Counted from the stretch's first letter, positions 18,513 through 28,275 are shown. The stretch: 64,000 nt of DNA from ZC4RG30 sp039932715 (GCA_039932715.1 JBDTPN010000013.1:18683-82682); one strand, 5' to 3'. Notes: generated by a model not told the origin, from the letters alone. Numbers and translations: made by a program.

Positions 18513-19325
18513 CTATCCGAAACGGCCAGTGACGTAGTCGTCAGTACGCCGGTCGCGCGGAGCCGTGAACATCTGCGCTGTCGGCCCAACCTCCACAAGT
18601 TCGCCCATAAGCATGAATCCCGTGACGTTTGAGATGCGCGCAGCCTGCTGCAGGTTGTGCGTCACTATCGCGATACAGTACTTTTCAGCGAGGCCTTGCA
18701 ACGTCTCCTCGACACGCAGCGTCGATATTGGATCAAGGGCCGCAGTTGGCTCATCGAACAGGATCACCTCCGGCTGCACCGCGATCGTTCTTGCGATACA
18801 CAGGCGCTGCTGCTGACCACCAGAAAGCCCGCGGCCGTCTTCGCCCAGCTTGCCCTTGACTTCGTCCCACATCGCCGCGTCGCGCAGCGCTGACTCAACG
18901 CGCTGCTCCAACTCGGCGCGGGCGATGCGGCGGGATAACCTCAGGCCGAAGGCGACATTGTCAAAAATGGACATCGGGAATGGCGTTGGTTTCTGAAATA
19001 CCATGCCGACCCGAAACCGCAGGCTCGCGATGTCCACGTTCGGTGCCAGGATGTTCTGGCCGTCGAGCAGCACCTCCCCAGCGGCGCGGTGCCCCGGATA
19101 GAGTGCATACATTCTATTGAAGACTCGCAGCAGCGTTGACTTGCCACAGCCAGACGGGCCAATGAAGGCGGTAATGCTCTTGTCGGCGAGCGACAGGTTG
19201 ATGTCACGCAACGCCTGGGTTTCGCCGTAGTAGAAATCCAGGTTGCGAACCTCCACTTTGGACAGTTGCGTATTCGACGACGCATTTGTGCTTTCCACGC
19301 GCGTAGCAGCCTCGGTCGCACTCAT
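18513..19325 (-). CDS. pstB: PstB, phosphate ABC transporter ATPase (first copy)
   Basis: From the ATG at 19323-19325 (overlapping the pstA stop as TGATG) the 270-residue protein has Walker A GPSGCGKST at 56-64, LSGGQQQRLCIA, Walker B VILFDEP and the C-terminal YVTGRFG. The 38-codon extension upstream lies in pstA and is rejected. Adjacent to and coupled with pstA, this is the canonical partner of PstCA. The second PstB follows 50 bp later. Confidence 0.93.
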   Translation of the reverse strand: MSATEAATRVESTNASSNTQLSKVEVRNLDFYYGETQALRDINLSLADKSITAFIGPSGCGKSTLLRVFNRMYALYPGHRAAGEVLLDGQNILAPNVDIASLRFRVGMVFQKPTPFPMSIFDNVAFGLRLSRRIARAELEQRVESALRDAAMWDEVKGKLGEDGRGLSGGQQQRLCIARTIAVQPEVILFDEPTAALDPISTLRVEETLQGLAEKYCIAIVTHNLQQAARISNVTGFMLMGELVEVGPTAQMFTAPRDRRTDDYVTGRFG

Positions 19326-20176
19326 CAGGTTCGCCCGCTGCCGGCACCGAGCCGGGAAACCACGAAGCGCGCAATTATGCTGAGCAGCAGTATCGACAAG
19401 GTAATGAGCAGCGCGCCAGACCAGGCCAGTTGCTGCCAATCCTTGTAGGGGCTCAACGCGAATTGGAAGATGACAACCGGTAGGTTGGCCATCGGCGCGT
19501 TGAGATTAGTGCTCAAGAACTGGTTGTTCAGCGCCGTGAACAACAAAGGCGCGGTCTCGCCACTGACGCGCGCAATCGCCAGCAACAGCCCGGTCACAAT
19601 GCCGCTACGGGCCGCCGGGTAGATGATGTCCAGTGTCGTCCGCCACTTGTAGGCACCCAGGGCGGTCGAGGCGTCCTTCATTCCCTGCGGCACGAGCCGC
19701 AGCATGTCTTCGGTAGTGCGCACCATCACTGGCACCGAGATTATCGCCAGCGCCACCGCTCCGGCGATGGCCGAAAAATGACCCATCCGGACGACGATCA
19801 ACTCGTACACGAACAAGCCGATGATGATCGACGGCGCACTCAGCAGTACGTCATTGACGAAGCGGATCACCGAACTCAAGCGCGACGTGCGCCCGTACTC
19901 AGCCAGGTAGGTGCCGGCGAGCACGCCGACGGGCGCGCTCACGGCAATTGCAAGGAGGGTCATGACCACGCTGCCGAAGATCGCATTGAACAGCCCGCCA
20001 GAGCCCCCCGGTGGCGGCGTGCTCTGCGTGAACAGGTCCAGCGACAACCCGGCGACACCATTTTTCAGCAGCGTCCAGAGAATCGCGCCCAGGAATGCCA
20101 GGCCTGCAAGTGTCGCAAGCGACGACAATGCCAGGGCCAGGACGTTCACCAGCTTGCGGAACAGGTGCCTGCTCAT
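19325..20176 (-). CDS. pstA: PstA, phosphate ABC transporter permease
   Basis: This is one of the two permeases of the phosphate importer. The 283 residues have six membrane segments and the EAA-type coupling loop (TALGAYKWRTTLDIIYPAA, about residues 169-187). The start overlaps the pstC stop as ATGA and the stop overlaps pstB. Confidence 0.94.
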   Translation of the reverse strand: MSRHLFRKLVNVLALALSSLATLAGLAFLGAILWTLLKNGVAGLSLDLFTQSTPPPGGSGGLFNAIFGSVVMTLLAIAVSAPVGVLAGTYLAEYGRTSRLSSVIRFVNDVLLSAPSIIIGLFVYELIVVRMGHFSAIAGAVALAIISVPVMVRTTEDMLRLVPQGMKDASTALGAYKWRTTLDIIYPAARSGIVTGLLLAIARVSGETAPLLFTALNNQFLSTNLNAPMANLPVVIFQFALSPYKDWQQLAWSGALLITLSILLLSIIARFVVSRLGAGSGRT

Positions 20177-21144
20177 ACGGTCGACATCGCACGCCGGTCA
20201 AGTCGCATCAGCATGAGCCTCGCGGCTGCGATAACAATAAAAGTGATGACGAACAACAGCACCCCGAGGGCCACCAGCGAGGACGTGTACAGGTCGCCAA
20301 CGGCCTCGGTGAACTCATTGGCAATCGCCGCTGATATGGTGGTACCCGGGGCGATAAGTGAAGAACTGACGCGATGCGCGTTGCCGATCACGAATGTAAC
20401 TGCCATGGTTTCACCGAGCGCGCGCCCGAGCCCCAGCATGATCCCACCGACCATCCCCGCACGTGAATAGGGCACGACCACGTTCCAGACGACTTCCCAG
20501 GTCGTGGCACCAAGTCCGTAGGCGGATTCCTTCAATACGTCAGGCACTGTTTCGAAGACATCGCGCATCACCGCCGAAATGAACGGCAGGATCATGATTG
20601 CCAGCACGAAACTGGCCGTCAGAATGCCGATTCCGAACGGCGGCCCCTTGAACAGGACGCCAACCCCGGCAATCGATCCCAGGTGTTCGATGAGCCAGGG
20701 CTGGAAGCTGTGCTGCAGTATCGGCGACAGCACGAACAGGCCCCAGATGCCGAAGATGATGCTCGGAACACCGGCCAGCAGCTCAATGGCGACACCGACT
20801 GGCCGCTTGAGCCATCGCGGCGACAATTCAGTGAGGAAAATGGCAATACCGAAGCTCGTAGGCACAGCGAGGAGAATCGCGATTAGCGAAGTGACCAGCG
20901 TGCCGTAAATGGGCGCCACGGCGCCAAACTTGTCCGTAACCGGATTCCAGACTTCTTTCGTCAGGAAGTCCAGCTTGAAGGTAGACAGGGCAGGCCACGC
21001 ACCCTTCAACAGCGCGATGGCCACGCCACCCAGCAGGACCAGCACCAGCAGTGCGGCAACCAGCGTTGCGGTGCGGAACACCTGCTCGCCGGCGCGTTGC
21101 CGACGGATGTGCGGCGTATCAGTCGGCAAGGAGTTCTCGATCAC
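20173..21144 (-). CDS. pstC: PstC, phosphate ABC transporter permease
   Basis: This is the partner permease of PstA. Six membrane helices and the EAA loop (SAYGLGATTWEVVWNVVVPY) are present. The start is uncertain. A GTG at 21142-21144 gives 323 residues beginning IENSLPTDTPHIRRQRAG, with GGAA nine bases upstream. TTG codons at 21162 and 21186 would add 6 or 14 residues. I prefer the GTG because the added residues do not look like PstC. Confidence 0.9.
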   Translation of the reverse strand: MIENSLPTDTPHIRRQRAGEQVFRTATLVAALLVLVLLGGVAIALLKGAWPALSTFKLDFLTKEVWNPVTDKFGAVAPIYGTLVTSLIAILLAVPTSFGIAIFLTELSPRWLKRPVGVAIELLAGVPSIIFGIWGLFVLSPILQHSFQPWLIEHLGSIAGVGVLFKGPPFGIGILTASFVLAIMILPFISAVMRDVFETVPDVLKESAYGLGATTWEVVWNVVVPYSRAGMVGGIMLGLGRALGETMAVTFVIGNAHRVSSSLIAPGTTISAAIANEFTEAVGDLYTSSLVALGVLLFVITFIVIAAARLMLMRLDRRAMSTV

Positions 21145-21263
21145 GTCGTTATTTTCCGTCAACAGAGCCCAGGAGACACCGCCCAACCCGTGCGAGGCGG
21201 TGTCTGCACTTCTGCCGGCCCTAGATTACCTGCATCCGCGGCCGCCGTCGCCGGCTCGACCCG

Positions 21264-22307
21264 CTACTTGCCAATCGACGCCGGTGCGCCCTTGATCTGC
21301 GTCTTCCAGGAGGCGCGAATCTGCTTGATCAGCCCTTCCGGCAGGGGCACGTAGTCAAGCTCATCGGCCATCTTGGCGCCGTTGGTGAAGGACCAGTCGA
21401 AGAATTTGAGCGCATCGGCCGATGCAACCGGATCCGCGGGATTCGCATACATCAGGATGAAGCTCGCGCCCGTGATTGGCCAGCTCTTGGCACCTTCCTG
21501 CGCGGTCAGAATCACATAATACGACTCTGAGTGCGCCCAGTCAGCATTTGAGGCAGCAGCCTGGAATGACGCGGCACTGGGAGACACGATCTTGCCGGCA
21601 TTGTTCACCAGCTGCACGTATGCCATCTTGTTTTGCTTGGCATAGGCATACTCGACATAGCCGATCGCTCCATCTGTCTGCGTGGACATGTTGGCCACAC
21701 CCTCATTCCCCTTCGCGCCAATACCCACCGGCCACTGCACCGAAGCATTGGCACCGATCTTGTCTTTGAAAGACGCGCTGGACTTGGAGAGGTAGTCGGT
21801 GAAGAGAAAGTTCGTGCCCGATCCATCAGAACGATATACGGGTGCAATGGCCGTGGATGGCAATGCCAGTTTCGGATTCAGCTTCTTGATGCGCGCATCA
21901 TCCCATTTGGGAATGTCGCCCATGTAGATGCTTGCAATCGTGGCGCCATCCAGCACCAGTTGACCCGGCTGCACGCCCTTGATATTCACCACCGGCACCA
22001 CGCCGCCTATGATCATCGGAAACTGCACCAGGCCGGATTCACTGACTTCCTTGGGCTCCAGCGGTTTGTCAGAGGCGCCGAAGGTCACGGTCTTGGCCTT
22101 GATCTGCTTGATGCCGCCACCGGACCCGATGGACTGGTAATTAAGTCCCAAGCCGGTGGCCTTCTTGTAGGCATCGGCCCATTTGGCGTAGATGGGATAT
22201 GGAAACGTAGCGCCTGCCCCGGAAATGTCCCCTGCGTGCGCCATCCCGGCGATCGCCGCTGTGGCGGACGCTGCGATGAAGATCCGCTTCAAGCTGAAGT
22301 GGTTCAT
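21264..22307 (-). CDS. pstS: PstS, periplasmic phosphate-binding protein
   Basis: This is the substrate receptor of the phosphate importer. The 347 residues start with a signal peptide (cleavage after AGMAHA, about residue 25). The mature protein begins DISGAGATFPYPIYAKW and holds the phosphate-contact motifs SIGSGGGIKQI and RSDGSGTNFLF. An AAAGGAG ribosome site lies upstream. It is 40 bp after the porin gene with no promoter visible between them, so both probably answer to the Pho box at 23551-23572. Confidence 0.95.
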   Translation of the reverse strand: MNHFSLKRIFIAASATAAIAGMAHAGDISGAGATFPYPIYAKWADAYKKATGLGLNYQSIGSGGGIKQIKAKTVTFGASDKPLEPKEVSESGLVQFPMIIGGVVPVVNIKGVQPGQLVLDGATIASIYMGDIPKWDDARIKKLNPKLALPSTAIAPVYRSDGSGTNFLFTDYLSKSSASFKDKIGANASVQWPVGIGAKGNEGVANMSTQTDGAIGYVEYAYAKQNKMAYVQLVNNAGKIVSPSAASFQAAASNADWAHSESYYVILTAQEGAKSWPITGASFILMYANPADPVASADALKFFDWSFTNGAKMADELDYVPLPEGLIKQIRASWKTQIKGAPASIGK

Positions 22308-22347
22308 GTATCAACTCCTTTAAAGTCGTAAATTCGAATTGTCCAAT

Positions 22348-23433
22348 TCAGAACTTGATCTGCGCCCAGACGCCGATTTCCTGGTATTTGCCGCCGCTCA
22401 CCAGGCCGCCAATGTTGCCATTGGAGGTATTGATGAAGCCGGTAGCGGCCGTGCCGCCGCCGCCAGACACTTTTTCATCCTTGTAGACCAGCGCCACGTC
22501 CACGTTCTTGCGCGGATGCATCGCCATGCCGACGTTGAAGTATTCGTCCTTCAGGTCTGGCGCAGTGTTTTTCTTTGGCTTGGCCGAATCGGCCCGGGCA
22601 AATACGCTCCACATCTTCGTGAAGTCGTATGAAGCCCAGATCGAATAGCCATCTGCCTTGTCCGACACCACTGTCGTGACATTGGCCCAGTCATTGGCCG
22701 TAAAGTACTCGGCGCCCACGTGGAACCCGGCTACTGCGTAGGCCAGCAAGACATCAAAGCGATCTGCGGTGTGAAAAGTCGTGGCGCCCTCGATGTCCTT
22801 GCCGAGCTTGCCCGTGTAATAGCCAATGGCGCCGGTCAATCCTGGCAGCGGGGTGATGCTGACGCGGCCCTCGAAATCCATCGACTTGGAGCGGCTGGGA
22901 TTCTTGTAGCCAGCGCCGTTGATCACAGACGCTGAGTAGGTAAACATCCCGTTACTACCCATCTTGCCATTGGCATTGAGACCCCAATCAGCCGAAGTGC
23001 CGAACTTGAGGCGATCGATAATCACATTTTCGACCCAGCGGTAGCCGTATACATCCTCGGCAAAGGGCACCCACGGCAGGTCAGCGGATCCGGCGCGCGC
23101 GACAAATGCATCGGATGCCTTGTACTGCACGAAAAGCTTCTTTATGTAGACGTCAGTCTGTCCGATAGAACTGATGTAGTTGAAATCGGTCACGGCCTGC
23201 ATGGACCAGTTGTCATCGAATTTGTGGTCGACGCCGATATACAGGCGCTTGGCGTCGAAGCCGGTACCGCTGGCGGCAGTTTTATTGCCGTCGCTGGTTC
23301 CGTCAATGTTGGAGATGTCGAGAAAAGTCTTGCCGCTGATGGTGGTCGCCTCATCGGCCAACGCTGCGCGCCCGGCTCCCGCCGCCAGGCAGGCAACCGC
23401 ACAGGAAATCGTCAGGGCTTTTTTGGTAAACAT
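22348..23433 (-). CDS. Outer-membrane porin of the Pho operon
   Basis: This is a 361-residue beta-barrel protein with a signal peptide (cleavage near AALADE) and alternating amphipathic strands ending in ...IGVWAQIKF with a terminal Phe. It resembles OprO/OprP-type phosphate porins in size and context. Selectivity cannot be read from the sequence, because I cannot identify the lysine ladder. It heads the pst operon directly behind a Pho box, which makes phosphate or pyrophosphate uptake the best guess. Confidence 0.8.
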   Translation of the reverse strand: MFTKKALTISCAVACLAAGAGRAALADEATTISGKTFLDISNIDGTSDGNKTAASGTGFDAKRLYIGVDHKFDDNWSMQAVTDFNYISSIGQTDVYIKKLFVQYKASDAFVARAGSADLPWVPFAEDVYGYRWVENVIIDRLKFGTSADWGLNANGKMGSNGMFTYSASVINGAGYKNPSRSKSMDFEGRVSITPLPGLTGAIGYYTGKLGKDIEGATTFHTADRFDVLLAYAVAGFHVGAEYFTANDWANVTTVVSDKADGYSIWASYDFTKMWSVFARADSAKPKKNTAPDLKDEYFNVGMAMHPRKNVDVALVYKDEKVSGGGGTAATGFINTSNGNIGGLVSGGKYQEIGVWAQIKF

Positions 23434-23550
23434 AGGTATGCATGGGCTCCGGTTACTATTACGTGCTATGACGACTTCCGGCGCGACCTGTGAACCAGGT
23501 AGTTCAACTTCGCAACAGGCTTCGTCCCCAGGGCCAGCATTAGATATGCA

Positions 23551-23572
23551 GGATGTGACAGCCCTGTGACAC
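23551..23572 (-). promoter_or_regulatory. Pho box upstream of the porin-pst operon
   Basis: On the minus strand two TGTCACA half-sites start exactly 11 bp apart (TGTCACA-GGGC-TGTCACA). That is the PhoB direct-repeat arrangement. A -10-like TATCTA (23541-23546) follows at the distance expected when the second half-site stands in for the -35. It lies about 120 bp upstream of the porin start. Confidence 0.85.
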
Positions 23573-23690
23573 CCGCCAGGCAGTCAACGCCGCGCCAGCG
23601 ACGCTCCCACCGCCCGGGATGACTTGCGGCCCAACGGTCGTTGCAAGGACGTGTCAGAACCCGGGTAGCGCACCCGGCGCGTCACGCGAC

Positions 23691-23719
23691 TTGATTTGCC
23701 TGCTGCGCGACCGTATAAA
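23691..23719 (+). promoter_or_regulatory. Promoter for dapE
   Basis: -35 TTGATT (23691-23696), a 17-bp spacer and -10 TATAAA (23714-23719) on the plus strand, 58 bp before the dapE start. The 343-bp gap 23434-23776 holds this promoter, the divergent Pho box and nothing else recognised. Confidence 0.68.
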
Positions 23720-23776
23720 CACGGCGCTTCCGAATCACTCGACCGGCGCCCACACGCCGCCCGAAGGACACTGCAA

Positions 23777-24910
23777 TTGGAGATTTCTGCGACGCTCGCG
23801 CTGACCCAGGACCTGGTGTCGCGCGCTTCACTGACCCCCTCGGACAATGGCTGCCAGGACCTGATGGCTTCCCGCCTGCTGGCGGCTGGCTTCACTGTCG
23901 AGAAGATTCCATTCGGCAACGTGGAGAATTTCTGGGCACGGCGTGGAACGCAGGGGCCCGTGCTGTGTTTCGCTGGTCACACCGACGTAGTGCCCACCGG
24001 CCCGCTCGAAGAGTGGCACTCGGACCCCTTCAAACCCACTGTGGTTGACGGCCGCCTCTATGGCCGGGGTGCCGCGGACATGAAGAGCGGGCTGGCGGCC
24101 ATGGTGACGGCGTGCGAGACCTTTGCCCGCGAGCACCCGGGCCATCGGGGATCGATCGCACTCCTGATAACCAGCGACGAAGAAGGCCCATCGGTTGACG
24201 GCACGAAGCGTGTCGTCGAGACGCTAAAGGCGCGCGGCGAGAAAATCGACTGGTGCATTGTCGGCGAGCCTTCGAGTGAACATCTGGCTGGTGACACGAT
24301 CAAGATTGGCCGGCGCGGCTCCTTCAGCGGTCGCCTTACCATTTATGGCGTACAGGGGCATATCGCGTATCCGCAGCTGGCTGAGAATCCGGTGCACTCA
24401 TTTGCGCCCGCCCTGGTAGAGCTGGCCCGTCACGTATGGGACGCGGGCAATGCCCATTTCCAGCCAACCAGCTTCCAGATTTCCAATATTGCCGCGGGAA
24501 CCGGAGCCCCCAACGTCATACCAGGAGAATTAAAGGCGAGGTTCAATCTGCGCTACTCCCCGGAGCAGACACAGGAAGCCCTGAAGAAGACGGTAGAAGG
24601 CATCCTTGAGAAGCACAAGCTGCGCTTCTCCATTGACTGGTACGTCTCCGGCGAGCCCTTCTACACCGCGCCTGGTGCCCTGTCAGACGCTGTTCAAGCT
24701 GCTGTCAATGAGGTGACTGGCATCACTCCGCAAATGACCACTGGCGGCGGCACCTCTGACGGTCGCTTCATCGCCACGATGGGTACGCAAGTAGTGGAGC
24801 TGGGAGTAACCAACGCCACCATCCACAAGGTGAATGAATCCGTGGCCATCGAGGAAATCGATGCCCTGCACGCGATGTATGTCAGGCTTCTGGAGAAGCT
24901 GCTTGCCTGA
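23777..24910 (+). CDS. dapE: DapE, succinyl-diaminopimelate desuccinylase
   Basis: This is a di-zinc M20 hydrolase that removes succinate from N-succinyl-LL-DAP. The 377 residues start at a TTG with GAAGGA upstream. Metal and catalytic residues are in place: H68 and D70 (CFAGHTDVVP), D101 (GRGAADMKSG), E135/E136 (SDEEGPS) and E164 (VGEPSSE). The end TNATIHKVNE supplies the last His. Its last 29 bases overlap the dsbB end from the opposite strand. Confidence 0.95.
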   Translation: MEISATLALTQDLVSRASLTPSDNGCQDLMASRLLAAGFTVEKIPFGNVENFWARRGTQGPVLCFAGHTDVVPTGPLEEWHSDPFKPTVVDGRLYGRGAADMKSGLAAMVTACETFAREHPGHRGSIALLITSDEEGPSVDGTKRVVETLKARGEKIDWCIVGEPSSEHLAGDTIKIGRRGSFSGRLTIYGVQGHIAYPQLAENPVHSFAPALVELARHVWDAGNAHFQPTSFQISNIAAGTGAPNVIPGELKARFNLRYSPEQTQEALKKTVEGILEKHKLRFSIDWYVSGEPFYTAPGALSDAVQAAVNEVTGITPQMTTGGGTSDGRFIATMGTQVVELGVTNATIHKVNESVAIEEIDALHAMYVRLLEKLLA

Positions 24911-25418
24911 AAGGCCGCACCCAGTTCAGCGCCACGCCTGCTGCGCCAAGTAACAGCGCGCAGACCAATACCCAACCGGGCATCGACAGTCCCAGGAAGG
25001 TCCAGTCGACCTTGGCGCACTCGCCTGAACCGGTCAATACCTTGCGCACCACGTCGGCAGGCGGGAAAACATCCAGCATGTAATCGAGGGTAGCGCCGCA
25101 GACCGGAACACGATCGGGCGGCAGGTGCTGGATATATACATGGCGCCCGGCGATGCCAGCGCCGGTCAGCGCCACTGCTCCTATCAGCAGGGCAAAAAGC
25201 CGGTGCAGCAGCAGTTGCCCTTGCCCCGGCAGCACCGCCAATACGAATGCCACAGCGAGCCCGGTAATTGCCAGACGCTCGAAAATGCACAACGGGCAGG
25301 GCTGGAGTCCAAGGCGATATTGCGAATACAGCGCATAGCCCACCATGGCGAAGCACAATAGGGCTGCGACCAGGTTGGCCGCGCGCCTTCTTCGGGCAAG
25401 AGACTGCAGCAAACGCAT
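24882..25418 (-). CDS. dsbB: DsbB, disulfide-bond quinone oxidoreductase
   Basis: This inner-membrane protein re-oxidises DsbA and passes electrons to ubiquinone. The 178 residues have four membrane helices, the first periplasmic pair CPLC (C41/C44) and the second pair at C107 and C134. It follows phoU by 3 bp, so it may ride on phoB-phoR-phoU mRNA. It overlaps the dapE 3' end by 29 bp. Confidence 0.93.
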   Translation of the reverse strand: MRLLQSLARRRRAANLVAALLCFAMVGYALYSQYRLGLQPCPLCIFERLAITGLAVAFVLAVLPGQGQLLLHRLFALLIGAVALTGAGIAGRHVYIQHLPPDRVPVCGATLDYMLDVFPPADVVRKVLTGSGECAKVDWTFLGLSMPGWVLVCALLLGAAGVALNWVRPFRQAASPEA

Positions 25419-25421
25419 GGA

Positions 25422-26153
25422 TCAGGACTTGGCCGGGGCGGCTTCGCGCAGGCTGCGCTCGACATCCTCGAGACGTGTATGGCGCACGTCCTTGCCGTAT
25501 ACCATGTAGATCACGTATTCGCAGATGTTCTTGGCGTGGTCACCGATCCGCTCCAGCGAACGCACGACCCACATGACGTCCAGCGCGCGACGAATTGTCC
25601 GTGGGTCTTCCATCATGAACGTGATGCACTGACGATGGATGGCTTCGTACTCCTCGTCGACCACACGATCCTGCCGCGCCACCCGCAACGCGCTGTCCAC
25701 ATCCAGCCTCGCGAAAGCATCGAGAGCGTCATGAACCATCTCCGAGACTATTCGTCCCAGATGCTTTATTTCCCGGTACTTGTTTTCCGGTCGCTCCATG
25801 CTGGCCAAGCGGGAAGCAATGTAGCCGATCTTCTCACCCTCGTCGCCAATACGTTCCAGGTCGGTGATGGTCTTGATAATGGCAACAATCACCCGCAGAT
25901 CCCCTGCTGCCGGTGACCGCGTGGCCAGGATCCGGCTGCACTCCTCGTCAATCGAAATCTCCATACCATTGACCTTTATGTCATCGATGGCGACCGATTC
26001 CCCCAGGGAACTGTCGCCTTCGATCAGCGAGGTAAGCGCGTTTGCGAGCTGCGCCTCCACAAACCCGCCCATCGCCATGACCTTGGTTCGCACGCGCTCC
26101 AGGTCTTCATTAAAGCGACGTGAGATATGATGGGAAAGGTCTGCAGTCTCCAT
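25422..26153 (-). CDS. phoU: PhoU, phosphate signalling protein linked to phoBR
   Basis: The 243 residues are close to E. coli PhoU in length and begin LSHHISRRFNEDLERVRTKVMAMGG. Both acidic repeats are intact (TITDLERIGDEGEKIG; VRSLERIGDHAKNICEYVIY). It lies 9 bp after phoR. This is the canonical PhoU; the copy at 16.9 kb in the pst operon is the more divergent one. Confidence 0.94.
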   Translation of the reverse strand: METADLSHHISRRFNEDLERVRTKVMAMGGFVEAQLANALTSLIEGDSSLGESVAIDDIKVNGMEISIDEECSRILATRSPAAGDLRVIVAIIKTITDLERIGDEGEKIGYIASRLASMERPENKYREIKHLGRIVSEMVHDALDAFARLDVDSALRVARQDRVVDEEYEAIHRQCITFMMEDPRTIRRALDVMWVVRSLERIGDHAKNICEYVIYMVYGKDVRHTRLEDVERSLREAAPAKS

Positions 26154-26162
26154 GCGGTATCC

Positions 26163-27500
26163 TCAATGTGGAGCTTCGGCAACGGCCGGTATACTAACTC
26201 TGTTGACTTGGTGCAGCACACGCTTTGCCGGAAAGTAGCAGGTAAAAGTACTGCCAACTCCCTCCGCGCTCTGGATTTCCAGCCGGGCACCATGGTGTTG
26301 CAGCACGTGTTTCACGATTGCCAACCCAAGGCCGAAACCGCCCTTGACGCGAGATCTGCCTGCGTCGACGCGGTAGAAGCGCTCAGTAATTCGCGGTAAA
26401 TATTCCGCTGCTATGCCAATGCCAGTGTCGGACACGGCGAAGACTCCCTCGCCCGAGTCACTGACAGACCAATGTATTTCCATCGAACCTTCCGGGGGTG
26501 TGTATTTAGCCGCGTTGTCCACCAGGTTGAAGAACGCGGAATAGATCTCCTCCTTGTCGCCCAGCAGCAGTGCATCGCTGCTGATGCGAATGCTGACCGC
26601 AGGATGCCTGGCGTGCGCCAGCACATCCTTGCGCAGCATGCTGGCCACCGCCGCGACGTCGATGGGTTCGCCATCGGACTGCTTGTCAATGGCGTCGAGG
26701 CGCGACAGCTCCAGAAGATCGCGCACTATGGAGTTCATACGCTGGGCCTGGCGCAGCATCTCGGAAATCGGGCCCTGCAACTCCAGATCCAGCATCGGAT
26801 CCTGGTGCAGTGTCTCCAGGTATCCGGTAATTACAGTCAACGGCGACCGCAATTCGTGCGAGGCATTCGCGACAAAATCCTTGCGCATCGACTCCAGCGC
26901 CACCTGCCGTGACACGTCGCGCACCAACATCAGGTGCTGTTCCGCGCCGTAGGGAACGACCTGGAACGCCAGGTACGTACGCATGTCGGAGCCGCGCGCA
27001 ATGGTCAATGGCTCGGCAAAATCCGCCGCCTCCAGATAACGGGCAAAGGCCGGCTCACGCACCAGATTGTTGATCCGCATATGCAGGTCGTTACGTCGGC
27101 GCAGATCCAGCAAACGACCCGCCATGCGATTGAACCAGGCGATTTCCCAGTCGCGGTTGAGCACGATGACTCCATCGGGCATCGCGGCAGTCGAGCGGCG
27201 CAATTCCCGGAACACGTCGAGCAGCCGCTGTTTGTGGTAACGCTTGCGCCGATGCAGCCGCACGACCTCAGAGACCACCTCGCCCCATATGCCTGGCGCA
27301 TCAGGTGGATCACGGCTACCGCGATGCCGCAACCACTGATCCAGCAAAAAGAGATTAAGCAGCTGCCAGCCCAGTGCCAGCGCTAACGCAACCGCCACGC
27401 CGACGAATACATGGCCCAGCAGCCATCCAGCGAACGCGCCCACCAGCACTGTCAGCCCAATGCGTGCCAGCAGGAACCAGGTGGCTTGGGAGAATTTCAT
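26163..27500 (-). CDS. phoR: PhoR, phosphate-regulon sensor histidine kinase
   Basis: This membrane kinase phosphorylates PhoB when phosphate is scarce. The 445 residues have two N-terminal membrane helices (about 8-55) and a PAS-like domain (about 105-200). The HisKA site is FVANASHELRSPLTVI (H215). The ATPase domain carries the N box (NLVDNAAKYTPP), G1 (VSDTGIGIAAEYLP) and G2 (GGFGLGLAIVKHVL). The ATG overlaps the phoB stop (TGATG). Confidence 0.95.
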   Translation of the reverse strand: MKFSQATWFLLARIGLTVLVGAFAGWLLGHVFVGVAVALALALGWQLLNLFLLDQWLRHRGSRDPPDAPGIWGEVVSEVVRLHRRKRYHKQRLLDVFRELRRSTAAMPDGVIVLNRDWEIAWFNRMAGRLLDLRRRNDLHMRINNLVREPAFARYLEAADFAEPLTIARGSDMRTYLAFQVVPYGAEQHLMLVRDVSRQVALESMRKDFVANASHELRSPLTVITGYLETLHQDPMLDLELQGPISEMLRQAQRMNSIVRDLLELSRLDAIDKQSDGEPIDVAAVASMLRKDVLAHARHPAVSIRISSDALLLGDKEEIYSAFFNLVDNAAKYTPPEGSMEIHWSVSDSGEGVFAVSDTGIGIAAEYLPRITERFYRVDAGRSRVKGGFGLGLAIVKHVLQHHGARLEIQSAEGVGSTFTCYFPAKRVLHQVNRVSIPAVAEAPH

Positions 27501-28192
27501 CAGCCAGGTTTCCGCACGGACAGGCGATAGCCGCTGCCCCGGACGGTCTGGATCAGGTGCGACATCGACACATCTTCAAGGGCCTGGCGCAGGCGACGCA
27601 CGTGTACGTCAATGGTGCGCTCCTCGATGTAGCTGCTGCCGCCCCAGATCCTGTCCAGCAGCTGGGCGCGGCTGTACACCCGCTCCGGGTGCGCCATCAG
27701 GAATTCAAGCATCCGGTATTCAGTCGGCCCCACGGTAATTTCCTTGTCGCCCGCAGTCACGCGATGGGTGGCACGGTCCAGCGAGACGCCGCCGATCTCC
27801 AGCTTGTCATCCGCCGATGCACCGCTGGTACGGCGCAGCACTGCATTGATGCGCGACAGCAGTTCCCGGGGAGAAAACGGCTTGGTGACATAGTCGTCGG
27901 CACCACCGTCCAGACCCGCCACCTTGTCGCCTTCCGCGGCGCGCGCGGTCAGCAGTATCACCGGCACCTCGCGGGTGGCCGGTTCGCGCTTGATCAACCG
28001 CGTGAGTTCGAGGCCGCTCATGTCCGGCAGCATCCAATCCACCAGCATCAGGTCCGGGTGCTTCTCGGCAAGCTGCACGCGCGCACTGTGACTGTCTTCG
28101 GCCTCGCGCACGGCGAATCCCGCCCGAGTCAGGGCGAACGCGATCATTTCGCGAATCGGCTTTTCATCCTCGACGATCAGTATCTGGCGCAA
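27500..28192 (-). CDS. phoB: PhoB, phosphate response regulator
   Basis: This is an OmpR-family transcription factor that binds Pho boxes. The 230 residues carry the receiver domain (acidic pair E8/D9, phosphoacceptor D52, K104) and a winged-helix output domain (residues about 130-228, TIDVHVRRLRQAL). The start is TTG. The 83 bp upstream contain only a weak Pho-box resemblance (about 28232-28256). Confidence 0.95.
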   Translation of the reverse strand: MRQILIVEDEKPIREMIAFALTRAGFAVREAEDSHSARVQLAEKHPDLMLVDWMLPDMSGLELTRLIKREPATREVPVILLTARAAEGDKVAGLDGGADDYVTKPFSPRELLSRINAVLRRTSGASADDKLEIGGVSLDRATHRVTAGDKEITVGPTEYRMLEFLMAHPERVYSRAQLLDRIWGGSSYIEERTIDVHVRRLRQALEDVSMSHLIQTVRGSGYRLSVRKPG

Positions 28193-28275
28193 ACCCTGCT
28201 GCTCCTGTCACGGACCCGCATCCGAGCCCCGGCATTTCATGACAAGTCTGTTACGGACATCTTACAACGTGCCCT

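Noticed and set aside
28232..28256. Possible Pho box before phoB.
   Set aside because: One half-site (TTGTCAT) is good, but the other matches only about four of seven bases, and no -10 follows at the right distance.
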